NCBI RefSeq assembly: GCF_024385525.1 | Contig: NZ_JANFLU010000012.1 | Coordinates: forward strand, 62,001 to 126,000 | DNA: 64,000 bases | Direction: 5' to 3' | Origin: Arthrobacter sp. zg-Y238 | GTDB taxonomy: Bacteria; Actinomycetota; Actinomycetes; Actinomycetales; Micrococcaceae | Shown: positions 42,221-51,555 of the stretch, piece by piece | Numbering within the stretch: position 1 is the stretch's first letter | How the letters are laid out: each line of letters starts with the position of its first letter | The notes under the pieces: generated by a model | Databases searched by the model: none | What the model saw: only the letters and a program-made list of their open reading frames with translations | What the model was told of the DNA's origin: nothing | Position numbers and translations under genes: made by a program

Positions 42221-43720
42221 GTGACGCCTACTACATGGAATAGACCCGCTCCTGACTCTCCGAAGGGCGGATTGGGGCCCGACGCCGAGCGCACGCTGGA
42301 CGTGATTAGCCTCGGCCGCCGCGTGCGGCACCTGCGCAAAGCCAAGGGCATGACGCTCGATGATCTGGGGGCCGCCGTCGGAACCGTGGCGTCCCAGCTG
42401 TCCCTGATCGAGAACGGCAAGCGCGAGCCGAAGCTCGGCATGATGCAGGCGCTGGCCGCTGCGCTGGATGTCAGCATCGATTCCCTGCTGGGCTCGGAGC
42501 CGCCGAGCCGGCGTGCCGCGCTGGAAATCGAACTCGAGCGGGCGCAGCGCGGCCCGCTCTACGCTTCCCTGGGCCTGCCCAAGGTGCGGATCGGTTCGCG
42601 GCTGCCCATCGACGTCCTCGAATCCCTGGTGGGGCTGCAGGCCGAACTGGAACGCCGGCTCAACGAGCAGGTAGCCACCCCCGAGGAAGCACGCCGGGCC
42701 AACGGCGAACTGCGGGCCATGATGCGCGAACGGAACAACTACTTCCCCGAATACGAGGCCGAGGCGCAGAAGGTGCTGGATTCGGTCGGGCACACGTCCG
42801 GCCCGCTGTCCCAGCACGTGATCGCCGATATTGCGGCGCACCTGGGCTTCAGCCTGCACCACGTCAACGACCTGCCGCACTCCACGCGCTCCGTCACCGA
42901 CCTGAAGAACCGGCGCATCTACCTGACCCAGTCACAGCGTTCGGACCACGATCCGCGGTCGGTGCTGCTGCAGGCACTGGGGCACTACGTGCTTCAGCAC
43001 CAGACGCCCAGCAGCTACGGGGAATTCCTGGGCCAGCGGGTCGCCACGAACTACTTCGCCGCCGCGCTGCTGCTGCCGGAGAAGGCCACGGTCGAGTTCC
43101 TGCAGCGGGCCAAGGCCGCCAAGGAAATTGCCGTGGAGGACATCCGTGACGCCTTCGCGGTGTCCTATGAAACCGCCGCACACCGGTTCACCAATCTCGC
43201 CACCGAGCATTTGGGCATTCCCACCCACTTCCAGAAGGTGCACGAGAGCGGCATTGTCTACAAGGCCTACGAGAACGACGGCGTGACGTTCCCTGCGGAC
43301 CACACCGGCGCCATTGAGGGCCAGCCGATCTGCCGGTACTGGACCTCCCGGGAAGTCTTTTCCGTACCGGACCAGTTCAGTGCGTTTAACCAGTACACCG
43401 ACACTCCGGCCGGCACCTACTGGTGCACGGCCCGCACGGAGCGCGGATCGGCCGGCAAGTTTTCGCTCAGCATCGGGGTGCCGTACCAGCACGTGAAGTG
43501 GTTCCGGGGCCGGGACACCACGGAACGTTCCAAATCCCGCTGTCCCGATCCGGACTGCTGCCGCACTCCTCCCGGGGAGCTGGCGTCGGAGTGGTCCGGC
43601 TTTGCCTGGCCCAGCGCACGGGCACATTCGCACCTGCTGGCTGCCCTGCCGCCCGGAGCCTTCCCCGGCGTGGACGAGACCGAGGTGTATTCATTCCTGC
43701 AGGCGCACTCGGAACAGTGA
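42221..43720 (+). CDS. ramB: RamB-like XRE/ScfR regulator of acetate metabolism
   Basis: A 499-residue regulator. HTH-XRE, about residues 30-85: LGRRVRHLRKAKGMTLDDLG and TVASQLSLIENGKREPKLGM. An IrrE-like region, about 200-310, contains ALGHYVLQHQTPSSYGEFLG, where the protease HExxH is not intact, so it is not a peptidase. The C-terminal ScfR (DUF2083) domain, with SRCPDPDCCRTPPG, is found in sensors of short-chain acyl-CoA. RamB of Corynebacterium represses aceA/aceB and acetate activation genes; its position divergent from aceA agrees. GTG 42221 has TAATCT six bases upstream. Confidence 0.9.
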   Translation: MTPTTWNRPAPDSPKGGLGPDAERTLDVISLGRRVRHLRKAKGMTLDDLGAAVGTVASQLSLIENGKREPKLGMMQALAAALDVSIDSLLGSEPPSRRAALEIELERAQRGPLYASLGLPKVRIGSRLPIDVLESLVGLQAELERRLNEQVATPEEARRANGELRAMMRERNNYFPEYEAEAQKVLDSVGHTSGPLSQHVIADIAAHLGFSLHHVNDLPHSTRSVTDLKNRRIYLTQSQRSDHDPRSVLLQALGHYVLQHQTPSSYGEFLGQRVATNYFAAALLLPEKATVEFLQRAKAAKEIAVEDIRDAFAVSYETAAHRFTNLATEHLGIPTHFQKVHESGIVYKAYENDGVTFPADHTGAIEGQPICRYWTSREVFSVPDQFSAFNQYTDTPAGTYWCTARTERGSAGKFSLSIGVPYQHVKWFRGRDTTERSKSRCPDPDCCRTPPGELASEWSGFAWPSARAHSHLLAALPPGAFPGVDETEVYSFLQAHSEQ

Positions 43721-43740
43721 CGCCACCACCGCACCGCCGT

Positions 43741-43746
43741 TAGGGT
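43741..43746 (+). promoter_or_regulatory. Putative -10 (TAGGGT) for leaderless glycosylase mRNA
   Basis: TAGGGT ends six bases before ATG 43753, although ramB ends only 21 bases earlier. The gene thus seems to have its own promoter. Confidence 0.5.
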
Positions 43747-43752
43747 AGGGCC

Positions 43753-44637
43753 ATGCCCGAGATGCCCGAAGTGCAGGGACTGGTTGATTACCTGCGGTCA
43801 AAGCTGCTCCCGCCCGATGCCCCCGCAATGGCGATCGACGACGTCGAAGTGCTGTCTTTCCCCGTACTGAAAACCGCTGCGGTGCCGCTGGAGGAGCTCT
43901 ACACGGGCCCCGTGTCCGACGTCGAACGCCGGGGGAAGTTCCTGGTGGTCACCGCCGGGGGAGTGCATTTGGTGATGCATCTGGCCAAGGCCGGCTGGCT
44001 GCGCTGGTCCGATGCGCTGAAGCCGGGACGGCTCCGGCCCGGCAGGGGAGCGATGGCCCTGCGCGTGAGGTTCGCAGCGGAGGACGGCTCCGCGCAACCC
44101 GGCTTTGACCTCACCGAGGCAGGAACCCGGAAATCGCTGGCGGTCTACGTTGTCCGGGACCTCGCGGACGTTCCGGGGATTGCCCGGCTGGGTCCCGAAG
44201 CGCTCGACGTCGACCCGGCGGCTTTCGCGGAGCTGGTCGCCTCCCATCACGGCCAGATCAAGGGACTGCTGCGGGACCAGGCGGTTATCGCAGGGATCGG
44301 GAATGCCTACAGCGACGAGATCCTCCATGCAGCACATCTGTCGCCGTTTGCTATCGGCGCCAAGCTCGGACCGGCCGAGGTGCAGCGGTTGTTCGAAGCC
44401 ATGGGCGCCGTCCTGGAATCCGCAATCGAGAATGCGGCCGGGCGTCCCGCGGCGGAATTGAAGGACTCCAAGCGGCAGGCCATGAGGGTGCATGCCCGGA
44501 CCGGTGAGCCCTGCCCGGTGTGCGGGGACACGGTCCGCGAGGTGGCCTTCGCGGATTCCTCCCTGCAGTACTGCCCCACCTGCCAGACCGGCGGCAAGCT
44601 GCTGGCGGACCGGAGGATGTCCCGCCTGCTGAAGTAG
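43753..44637 (+). CDS. Fpg/Nei-family DNA glycosylase/AP lyase
   Basis: A 294-residue bifunctional base-excision repair enzyme. It begins MPEMPEVQGL; after Met removal Pro2 is the Schiff-base nucleophile and Glu3 the general acid. The helix-two-turn-helix has LLRDQAVIAGIGNAYSDEIL, and the C-terminal zinc finger is CPVCGDTVREVAFADSSLQY then CPTC. The residues differ from canonical MutM (MPELPEVE), placing it in the actinobacterial Fpg-like side branch, so its lesion preference is open. A strong terminator follows. Confidence 0.92.
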   Translation: MPEMPEVQGLVDYLRSKLLPPDAPAMAIDDVEVLSFPVLKTAAVPLEELYTGPVSDVERRGKFLVVTAGGVHLVMHLAKAGWLRWSDALKPGRLRPGRGAMALRVRFAAEDGSAQPGFDLTEAGTRKSLAVYVVRDLADVPGIARLGPEALDVDPAAFAELVASHHGQIKGLLRDQAVIAGIGNAYSDEILHAAHLSPFAIGAKLGPAEVQRLFEAMGAVLESAIENAAGRPAAELKDSKRQAMRVHARTGEPCPVCGDTVREVAFADSSLQYCPTCQTGGKLLADRRMSRLLK

Positions 44638-44666
44638 TTTGGCGGCCGGCCTTCCGACCCAAAAAC

Positions 44667-44696
44667 AGCGGGCCCCGGATTTCTCCGGGGCCCGCT
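44667..44696. terminator. Bidirectional intrinsic terminator
   Basis: Perfect 13-base arms (AGCGGGCCCCGGA and TCCGGGGCCCGCT) with a four-base loop. It is preceded by AAAAAC and followed by GCTTTTAT. It serves the convergent glycosylase and protease genes. Confidence 0.88.
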
Positions 44697-44754
44697 GCTT
44701 TTATGGTGTGCTGCTTATCTTGCCGGTGTGTTTCCGTGCCAGGCCCATACGGGC

Positions 44755-47700
44755 TTAGCGGCAACCACCGTTGTTTTCCGTGTAGGTGTCCAGGCGGTGA
44801 ACGAAAGCCGCCATGGCTTCACGGGAAACCTTTTCACCCGGATGGTAGCTGCTGTCCGGGTAACCCGTAGACACGCCGGACGCCTTCATCCAGGAGATCT
44901 CCCGGTGGAACTGGTCGTTAGTCGGAACGTCCGTGAAGGATGCCGTGCCCGGAGCCTGGTAGCCCTTGGCAGCGTCGATCCCGCACTTGTCCCCGGCGAA
45001 CCGGTTCATGAAGGCAGCCATCGCGTCACGGTTGACCGGTGATACCGGGCGGAAGCTACCGTCCGGGTAACCGGTGCTGATGCCGGATTCGGCCATCCAC
45101 GAGATTTCCTTGTAGAACTGGGTGGTCGGAGTGACGTCCGTGAACGGCGACACGTCCGGCGCGTCGTAGTTCGGCGAACCCGCGAGACGGTACAGGAACG
45201 CTGCCATTGCGTCGCGGTTGATGGAACCGGCAGGACGGTAGGTGCCGTCTGCATAGCCGGTGGTCAGCCCCTGGTCAGCCATCCAGTTGATGTCCGATTC
45301 GAACATGGTGCCCGGAACATCCGGGAACCGAAGCGGAGCAACTTCCACCTGCGTGACCTGGTCCTTGACGCCCTGGGCGTTGTGGTGGTGCAGGAACAGC
45401 GCCTTGGCGTCCGTGGTGCTGGCCTGACGGTTGACCGTGAGGGTTGCTCCGTCCTCCTCCGCGTAGACGAAGGCAGCAGGGCTGGCGCTCTGGAACCAAA
45501 CGGCCGGCTGGGTGAGGTTGAACGGAATCCACGCGGTGGTGTCAACCGGAACCTCCTGGCCGGACTCATCCACGTTGATGGCGTTGGAGGTGGAGATGCG
45601 GTACTGGATCGGCTGTGACTTCGTGAGATCCAGGCCAAGGGAACCGGCCGGAATCGGCAGCGTCATCACGTTGGTGTCGAAGACGTTGCTGTCGACGTCG
45701 CCCACGGTACCGTTCACCGGGTAGGAGCCCGGGAGCGGGGTACCAAAAACGAGCTCTCCGTCGGCATCGACGCCCGTCACCGGAACAATGCGGAAGACGC
45801 TCTGGTCGAGTCCCGTGATCCGGGTGGTGATGGCCACGAAGTTGGGTACACCGTCGGAGTTGGTATCCAACTCGACCAGGATCGTGCTGTTGCCGCTGAT
45901 CGTGGCCCAGTTTTCCCAGGTGCTCAATCCGATGTTCAGGACAGCCGCGTTCAGGTTTGCGCTCCCTGCAGCAGCCAGTGCCGGAACGTTGGACGAAGCA
46001 CCGACGTTGCGCAGGTCAAGCCCGTAGAGGGAATCAAGGTCAAGATCGCTCCTACGCGGGCTTTCCTCGCCCAGCACCAGCGGCGTCATCATCGAAACGT
46101 AAGCCTCGCTGCCTTCACCCTGGTCCAGTCCGCGACCGGTGAAGGTGACGGAAGTGGCCAGGTCCGTTGCGCCGGCAAACGAGATCTTGGAGCTTGCCTG
46201 CATGTCGGACGTCGGCTTGGGTGCGGAGTAGACCGGCACCCGCAGGGCCGGCGATCCTTCGCTCGTCAGCTGGATGCGGCCCGATTCTTCGGCGATGTAC
46301 TGCCGCGCGATGGCGCCAGTACCCTGGGTCCGCTCGGCGGCCGGGTCGATCCGCTTCACCAGTGCGGTGGGATCCGCAATGCTGAGCGTGACCGGCACGG
46401 TGACAGTAGCGTTGGCAGGAACCTGCACGGGTGCAGTGCTGACGCTGATGCTGACGCCGGGCATGTCGGTTGCGGGCAGGTACTCGGGCGTGTACGTCTT
46501 CGGTGAATCGCCCTTGTTCTCAACCGTGATGGTGCGCGTGATCTCAACCGGATCCGCTCCGACTTCCAAGACGCCGAAGTTCATGGACGTCAGACGCGGG
46601 TTCTCTGCGTCGTAGGCCAGGACCTTTGTGCTCAGGGCGTCCAGGGCGTCAACGCGTCCGGATCCAACGCGGTTCGGCGCATGAACTACGCCTTCCCCGG
46701 CGAATACGTCGTGGGTCGCCGTGTTCATGATGATCGACTTGACCTCGTACGGGTTGTAATCCGTCGCGCCCACAACGAGTGCGGCAATACCCGCTACGTT
46801 CGGGGCAGCCATCGAGGTGCCGGACTTGATGGAGGCGCCGGTGCCGGTGCCAACCTGGGCGGACTTGATCTGCGTTCCCGGGGCGGCGACGTCGGGCTTG
46901 ATCACGCCGTTGGATCCGTGGACGCCGCGCGAGGAGCTGGCGTTCAGGGTGTCCAGCGCGCCGGACTGTCCGGTCACGCTGCCCACCAGCTCGGGAGCGA
47001 GCTGAATCTGCAGGGTCCCGGCCTCGGCGGCCGGCCGCAGCTGCTCGCTGGATTCGCGGGTGAACTGGAAGCCGGGGATCGCAGCGTTTCCGGCAATGCC
47101 GGCCGAGAAGCCGTTCAAAGTGGAGTCAAGGACGACGCCGGCGTAGCCTGCGGTTGCGGCGTTGTTCCAGCGGACGGCCGAACCGCATTCGCGGGTGGCC
47201 GCGTCCTCATCCCAGGTCAACCAGACCCATTTGCCCGCATTGGCGCCCGCGGGTTCCAGTGCGGCGCAACCGTCGGAGTTGCCGCCCTGCGGCCCCATCA
47301 CCACGGTTCCCGTAAGAGCAGCCTCGTCGGCGGAGGCGTAGTCGAAGCTGGAGGTGTACTGGCCCTTGGCGGTTCCTGCAGTCGGAGCCAGGATGCGTGC
47401 AGCGTCCAGGGTGGTCTGGGACCCGACACTGTTCGCCACGGTAAGTGCAGTCTCTGCACTGCCGGGGGAGCCGCCGATGTCGTAGATGTCGCCGGAGTTG
47501 CCCGACGACACGACCGAGAGGATGCCCTGGGCCGTGAGTGCGTTGACAATGTCGTTTTCGGGATCGTCATAGGCGGGGAAAGCGGAACCCAGGGACATGT
47601 TCACAACCTGGGCGCGGTCGCTGAAGTCGCCGTCGTCGTTCGGGTCCAGGACGTAGTCCAGGGCCTGGCCGACAACCTCGGAGGAGCCCACGCAACCGAA

Positions 47701-48669
47701 GACGCGGACGCTGACGAGCTTTGCGTTCGGCGCGGTGCCCGGGCCGATGCCCATGGCGTTCACCTGGTCGCCGGTGAGCGTGGAGTAGTCCCCGCTGAAT
47801 GTGGTTCCGTCAGCGTTGGTGCCGTAACCCGCCGCGGTTCCCGCGACGTGGGTGCCGTGGCTCCCGCAGTCCAGGGGGTTGGCATCCGGGACGGGGATGG
47901 GGCTGTACGTGGCGGGGTCCGAGGGATCTGCGTTGTAGGCGTCACCGACGAGGTCCCAGCCGCCCGCGAACTTCTCCGGGTCGTAAAGGCCTGAGTCTGC
48001 TGCCGGAATAGTGGGCGAAGCCTGCGCCGTCTCGAACGCTTCCTGGGTGCCCGGGCCGCCGAAGTCTGAGTGCGTGTAGTCCAGGCCGGTGTCGAGGACG
48101 GCAATGGTGACGCCCTCACCGGTCTGGGAACGCTGCACCCAGGAATCCACGGCACGGACATCGATATCCCCGCCCTTGTTGTCAAAGGTCTTGGGAACGA
48201 TGCCGGTGATCTTAACGACGTCGCCGCGTGCTGCCAGCGCCCTGATTGCCTCAGCGTCGCCGTTGATGGCAACACCCGGGATGCTGTTGGTGGTGGTGTA
48301 AAGAATGGACGAGGAAGCGGCCTGTGCAACTTCTTCGGCCTTAGTCTCGATGCCGCTGCGGATTTCCTGCACCTGGCCGGACTTGTTCAGCGGTTCAGCG
48401 AGTCCTTCGAGTACTTCGACGGGCTGGGTCTGTTCATAGGCGCCTTTGCCGCTGAACTGTACGAAAACCGAGACCGGGCCCTGCTTGGTTTTGAGATCCG
48501 GTGAGACCTTGAAATCAGGCGTAACCGTTTCGATTCCCCGAATGGTCGGTTCCTCGTTTGCGGTCCCCTCAGTGGCCGCAGCCGGTGCCCACATGCTGGA
48601 GGCGAGGGCAAGGCCGGCGACTGTTGCCAGCGCTGCCTTTCCTGCTCTCCGGTGGTTTGGATTGTTCAT
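44755..48669 (-). CDS. Secreted subtilisin-like (S8) protease with PA domain and three SLH repeats
   Basis: A 1304-residue exported protease. The signal peptide is about residues 1-33 (KAALATVAGLALASSMWAPA). An I9-type propeptide precedes the catalytic domain: Asp193 in IAVLDTGLDYTHSD, His271 in CGSHGTHVAGTAAGYG, Ser619 in SGTSMAAPNVAG. A PA-type insertion lies at about 430-560. Fibronectin-like beta domains follow. From about 1110 to the end come three repeats of the form FPDVPGTMFESDINWMADQG then GYADGTYRPAG, which are S-layer-homology-like wall-binding modules. ATG 48669 has GGGAGAAG upstream. It is divergent from a glycosyltransferase and a CsaB-like gene, which suggests a shared anchoring system. 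Confidence 0.94.
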   Translation of the reverse strand: MNNPNHRRAGKAALATVAGLALASSMWAPAAATEGTANEEPTIRGIETVTPDFKVSPDLKTKQGPVSVFVQFSGKGAYEQTQPVEVLEGLAEPLNKSGQVQEIRSGIETKAEEVAQAASSSILYTTTNSIPGVAINGDAEAIRALAARGDVVKITGIVPKTFDNKGGDIDVRAVDSWVQRSQTGEGVTIAVLDTGLDYTHSDFGGPGTQEAFETAQASPTIPAADSGLYDPEKFAGGWDLVGDAYNADPSDPATYSPIPVPDANPLDCGSHGTHVAGTAAGYGTNADGTTFSGDYSTLTGDQVNAMGIGPGTAPNAKLVSVRVFGCVGSSEVVGQALDYVLDPNDDGDFSDRAQVVNMSLGSAFPAYDDPENDIVNALTAQGILSVVSSGNSGDIYDIGGSPGSAETALTVANSVGSQTTLDAARILAPTAGTAKGQYTSSFDYASADEAALTGTVVMGPQGGNSDGCAALEPAGANAGKWVWLTWDEDAATRECGSAVRWNNAATAGYAGVVLDSTLNGFSAGIAGNAAIPGFQFTRESSEQLRPAAEAGTLQIQLAPELVGSVTGQSGALDTLNASSSRGVHGSNGVIKPDVAAPGTQIKSAQVGTGTGASIKSGTSMAAPNVAGIAALVVGATDYNPYEVKSIIMNTATHDVFAGEGVVHAPNRVGSGRVDALDALSTKVLAYDAENPRLTSMNFGVLEVGADPVEITRTITVENKGDSPKTYTPEYLPATDMPGVSISVSTAPVQVPANATVTVPVTLSIADPTALVKRIDPAAERTQGTGAIARQYIAEESGRIQLTSEGSPALRVPVYSAPKPTSDMQASSKISFAGATDLATSVTFTGRGLDQGEGSEAYVSMMTPLVLGEESPRRSDLDLDSLYGLDLRNVGASSNVPALAAAGSANLNAAVLNIGLSTWENWATISGNSTILVELDTNSDGVPNFVAITTRITGLDQSVFRIVPVTGVDADGELVFGTPLPGSYPVNGTVGDVDSNVFDTNVMTLPIPAGSLGLDLTKSQPIQYRISTSNAINVDESGQEVPVDTTAWIPFNLTQPAVWFQSASPAAFVYAEEDGATLTVNRQASTTDAKALFLHHHNAQGVKDQVTQVEVAPLRFPDVPGTMFESDINWMADQGLTTGYADGTYRPAGSINRDAMAAFLYRLAGSPNYDAPDVSPFTDVTPTTQFYKEISWMAESGISTGYPDGSFRPVSPVNRDAMAAFMNRFAGDKCGIDAAKGYQAPGTASFTDVPTNDQFHREISWMKASGVSTGYPDSSYHPGEKVSREAMAAFVHRLDTYTENNGGCR

Positions 48670-48838
48670 ACTTCTCCCTCAAAAGAGGCCGCCGGGGCCA
48701 GGGACAAGTACGGCAGTGAGTTCCGCAGAGTGACCGAGACCGGCGAACCTGGCAAAATGGATAGGCAGATCCGGTGCCTCAGAATGCAGTGACCCCCCAA
48801 AGAAGCGACCCCGAACGCTGCAGCACTGTTAGTAGAGT

Positions 48839-48858
48839 CATCCCTCCAAGGAGGGATG
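48839..48858. promoter_or_regulatory. Palindrome CATCCCTCC-AA-GGAGGGATG
   Basis: Perfect nine-base arms with two central bases, between the divergent protease and glycosyltransferase genes. This is a candidate binding site for a dimeric regulator. Confidence 0.55.
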
Positions 48859-48867
48859 TCAACGGTG

Positions 48868-48890
48868 TTACCCGTGTTACGCACGGGTAA
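48868..48890. promoter_or_regulatory. Inverted repeat TTACCCGTG-TTACG-CACGGGTAA
   Basis: Perfect nine-base arms with a five-base spacer, ten bases beyond the first palindrome. It could be a second operator or a leader hairpin of the rightward genes. Confidence 0.55.
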
Positions 48891-48960
48891 TTTGTGACGG
48901 GTCGGGTGCATAACCCTTCTTGGTAAGGTGGCCTGAAAGTTCGTCAAAGCTGGGAGCCAC

Positions 48961-49944
48961 GTGGTTTTAGATTCTGCCTCCGTCGGGATTGTTGTCAGGA
49001 CGCGGAACAGGCCGCTGTTTCTGGCCCGGGCCCTGGAGAATATCTTCTGTCAGAATTTCTCTGATTTCACTGTGGTCGTCGTCAACGACGGCGGCGCCCC
49101 GGCCGACGTCGAGCAAGTAGTTTCGGGCGTCCCGGATGAGTACCGGGAACGTATTACCGTGCTTCATCGGCCTGAAAGCCGAGGCATGGAAGCTGCCTCC
49201 AACGCGGGCATCCGGGCATGCTCAAGCACCTACATTGCCATCCATGATGATGACGATCTGTGGCATCCCGATTTCCTCAAGCGGACCGTGGATTGCCTGG
49301 AAGACACTGCTGCCGCAGGTGTCATGGTCCGGACAAACATCCGCTATGAACAGATGGCTGACGGAGATATCCGCGAAATCGACTCGGTTCCCTTCTGGCC
49401 TGACATGAAGCAGATTTCCCTCGGCTCCATGCTGCGGATCAACCAAGCCGTGCCCATTTCCTTTCTTTACCGGCGGTCCCTGCACGACGAGCTCGGGTAT
49501 TACGACGAGAGCCTCGAAGTGGTGGGCGACTGGGAATTCCATCTCCGGGTCCTGTCCCGGCATACCCTGGAATTCCTCGACGGCGAAACGCTGGCGTTCT
49601 GGTGCCAGCGTCCGGATGCATCCGGCGACAGTGCAAACAGCGTAAACAACAAGGCCGACGCGCATCGCCGTTTTGATGCCCGGGTCCGTGACGCCTACCT
49701 CCGCGAGGACATCTCCCGGCACGGTATGGGAAGCCTGCTGCACCTGACCAAGCTGCTGGCCCGGCAGGAAGAACTCCTGGATGAAAACCGCCGGCGGATG
49801 GAGGAGATGGAACATAGATTGAATGAGTCCCTCCTCCGGCTGGAAGATACGGTGGTGCGGCGGACCAGTCTCAGCAGCTCGGTCGGCCGGATGCGTTCGG
49901 CGGCCGGGCAGATCCGTTCCCTGATCGGCAGGGCGGGGAGGTGA
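48961..49944 (+). CDS. GT2-family glycosyltransferase
   Basis: A 327-residue GT-A fold transferase. The nucleotide-binding start is VGIVVRTRNRPLFLARALEN, the metal-binding acidic motif is YIAIHDDDDLWHPDFLKR (DxD type), and the acceptor region has ESLEVVGDWEFHLRVLSRHT with the catalytic-base-like ED/GD. The C-terminal 70 residues are a predicted coiled coil (LDENRRRMEEMEHRLNESLL). No membrane segment is present. GTG 48961 follows CTGGGAGCC. The following pyruvyl transferase gene starts at GTGA on its stop, so the two act together on a surface glycan. Confidence 0.9.
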   Translation: MVLDSASVGIVVRTRNRPLFLARALENIFCQNFSDFTVVVVNDGGAPADVEQVVSGVPDEYRERITVLHRPESRGMEAASNAGIRACSSTYIAIHDDDDLWHPDFLKRTVDCLEDTAAAGVMVRTNIRYEQMADGDIREIDSVPFWPDMKQISLGSMLRINQAVPISFLYRRSLHDELGYYDESLEVVGDWEFHLRVLSRHTLEFLDGETLAFWCQRPDASGDSANSVNNKADAHRRFDARVRDAYLREDISRHGMGSLLHLTKLLARQEELLDENRRRMEEMEHRLNESLLRLEDTVVRRTSLSSSVGRMRSAAGQIRSLIGRAGR

Positions 49945-51464
49945 CGCGGGTTGCCGTGTTGGCCGACGTCGGACAGCACGTTTACCACGTGGGAGACGAA
50001 GCCATGGGGCTCGCGGCTGCCGACGAGCTGGCCGGGCGCGGGTTCGACGTCGTCCTGCTTTCCCGGGACCCCGAACAGACGCAGGACGGCTACGGGCATC
50101 CCGCCGTATCGACTCTCGAGTTTCCCTGGAGTCCTGCTGAGCGCGAGGACTACCTGCGCCGCATCCAGGAGCATCTTGCCGGGTCGTCATCATTGCCGGA
50201 GTCGGATCCTGCCCTGGCGCTGAGGGAACAGCTGGCGTCAGTGGATGCCGTGCTGATTGCCGGCGGGGGGAACCTGAACTCGCGCTACGGGTGGCTCCTG
50301 TATGAGCGTGCCGCGGTGGCAGCCATTGCCCGTAGCCTCGGCAAACCCGTAGTGGTGTCCGGCCAGACACTCGGCCCGGTTTTGACAGCCCGGGACGCCC
50401 AGACACTGGCCGAAATGCTTCAAGGCGCCCAACTGGTCGGAGTCCGGGAATCCACTTCTGCCCGGATTGCCCTGGAACTGGGTGTGGAGGCAGCACACGG
50501 GTTGGATGATGCCTCGTTCCTCGCTGACCCGGCGCTGCCCGATGACGGCGGCCCCGCCGTGCCGCAGGACGCCGCTCGGCCCGTACCGCGCTATGAAGCT
50601 CCGGCGGGGGGCTACGTGGCAGTTACGTTTGCCCCGGGACGGGATGACGGCTTCCGGCGTGGGCTTGCGGCAGCACTGGATCAGCTGCACGCCAAAACGC
50701 AGCTGCCCGCTGTGTTCATTCCGCACATGGGTGTCCCCGGAAACATCGACGCCGACGCCGGCATGCATGCGGAAATCGCGGCACTGATGGCCACGCCTGC
50801 CGTCCTGGTGCCGGTCGTGGCCGCCCGTGAGGCTGCCCGGCTCACACGGGGTGCGTCCCTTGTAGTGACCACCCGCTACCACCCGGCGGTGTTTGCGCTT
50901 TCGGCCGGTGTTGCCGCCGTGGCGTTGTCCGTGGAGGCCTACTCCGATGCCCGCCTGCGGGGCGCCCTGGAGAACTGGGGAATGGCTGATTTTGTGCTGT
51001 CGCTTCCCGCACTGCAGCAGGGCCTGCTGGAAGAGGCGCTGCTGGAAGCATGGGAACGGCGTGCCGAAACAGCGAAGCACCTGAAGGCAGTGCTGGATTC
51101 CCGTACCCGCGACGCAGGCATCTGGTGGGATCGGGTGGCTGCCGTGCTGCAGGCCGATACTGCGGCAGCGCCGAACGTTGCTGGGTTGCCGGGGACACCG
51201 GGCCTGTCGCCGAGTGCCCGGCTGGAAGGCCGCGGGGAGTGGGTGGCGGCGGAGACTGCGCTGCGCCGGCAGTTCTACCCGCAGTCCCTCCTGGCAGCAC
51301 GGCTGGCCGCGGAGGACGAACGGGTGCAGTCCTTTACCGCTCCTATCGACCGTGCCCTGGAGCAGGAGCAGGCGGCGCACCAGCGGTTGGCGGGCAGCAG
51401 GACCGTGCAGACCGCTTTGGGGTTGCACAGTTCCTTGTCGAAGTTCCGCCGCGGCCGCGCCTAA
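49941..51464 (+). CDS. Polysaccharide pyruvyl transferase family protein (CsaB-like)
   Basis: A 507-residue protein of the polysaccharide pyruvyl transferase family, GT-B-like in fold. Marks are HVGDEAMGLAAADELAGRGF at the start, VDAVLIAGGGNLNSRYGWLL, KPVVVSGQTLGPVL and SLVVTTRYHPAVFALSAGVA. CsaB adds ketal-pyruvate to the secondary wall polymer that SLH domains bind. An extra C-terminal region of about 110 residues carries a coiled-coil-like segment. GTG 49941 overlaps the glycosyltransferase stop. The SLH-bearing protease is divergently encoded 290 bases upstream of the pair. Confidence 0.88.
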   Translation: MTRVAVLADVGQHVYHVGDEAMGLAAADELAGRGFDVVLLSRDPEQTQDGYGHPAVSTLEFPWSPAEREDYLRRIQEHLAGSSSLPESDPALALREQLASVDAVLIAGGGNLNSRYGWLLYERAAVAAIARSLGKPVVVSGQTLGPVLTARDAQTLAEMLQGAQLVGVRESTSARIALELGVEAAHGLDDASFLADPALPDDGGPAVPQDAARPVPRYEAPAGGYVAVTFAPGRDDGFRRGLAAALDQLHAKTQLPAVFIPHMGVPGNIDADAGMHAEIAALMATPAVLVPVVAAREAARLTRGASLVVTTRYHPAVFALSAGVAAVALSVEAYSDARLRGALENWGMADFVLSLPALQQGLLEEALLEAWERRAETAKHLKAVLDSRTRDAGIWWDRVAAVLQADTAAAPNVAGLPGTPGLSPSARLEGRGEWVAAETALRRQFYPQSLLAARLAAEDERVQSFTAPIDRALEQEQAAHQRLAGSRTVQTALGLHSSLSKFRRGRA

Positions 51465-51484
51465 GCGGCAGGCGGGTGCATGGA

Positions 51485-51545
51485 AAGCGCCGCGTACCTT
51501 CCGCCGCTGTCATGGACGACAGAGGGCAGAAGGGACGCGGCGCTT
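51485..51545. terminator. Possible branched terminator between convergent genes
   Basis: Eleven-base arms AAGCGCCGCGT (51485-51495) and ACGCGGCGCTT (51535-51545) enclose a smaller CTGTC/GACAG hairpin. There is no T-tract, so activity is uncertain. Confidence 0.4.
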
Positions 51546-51555
51546 CGGCTGAAAC

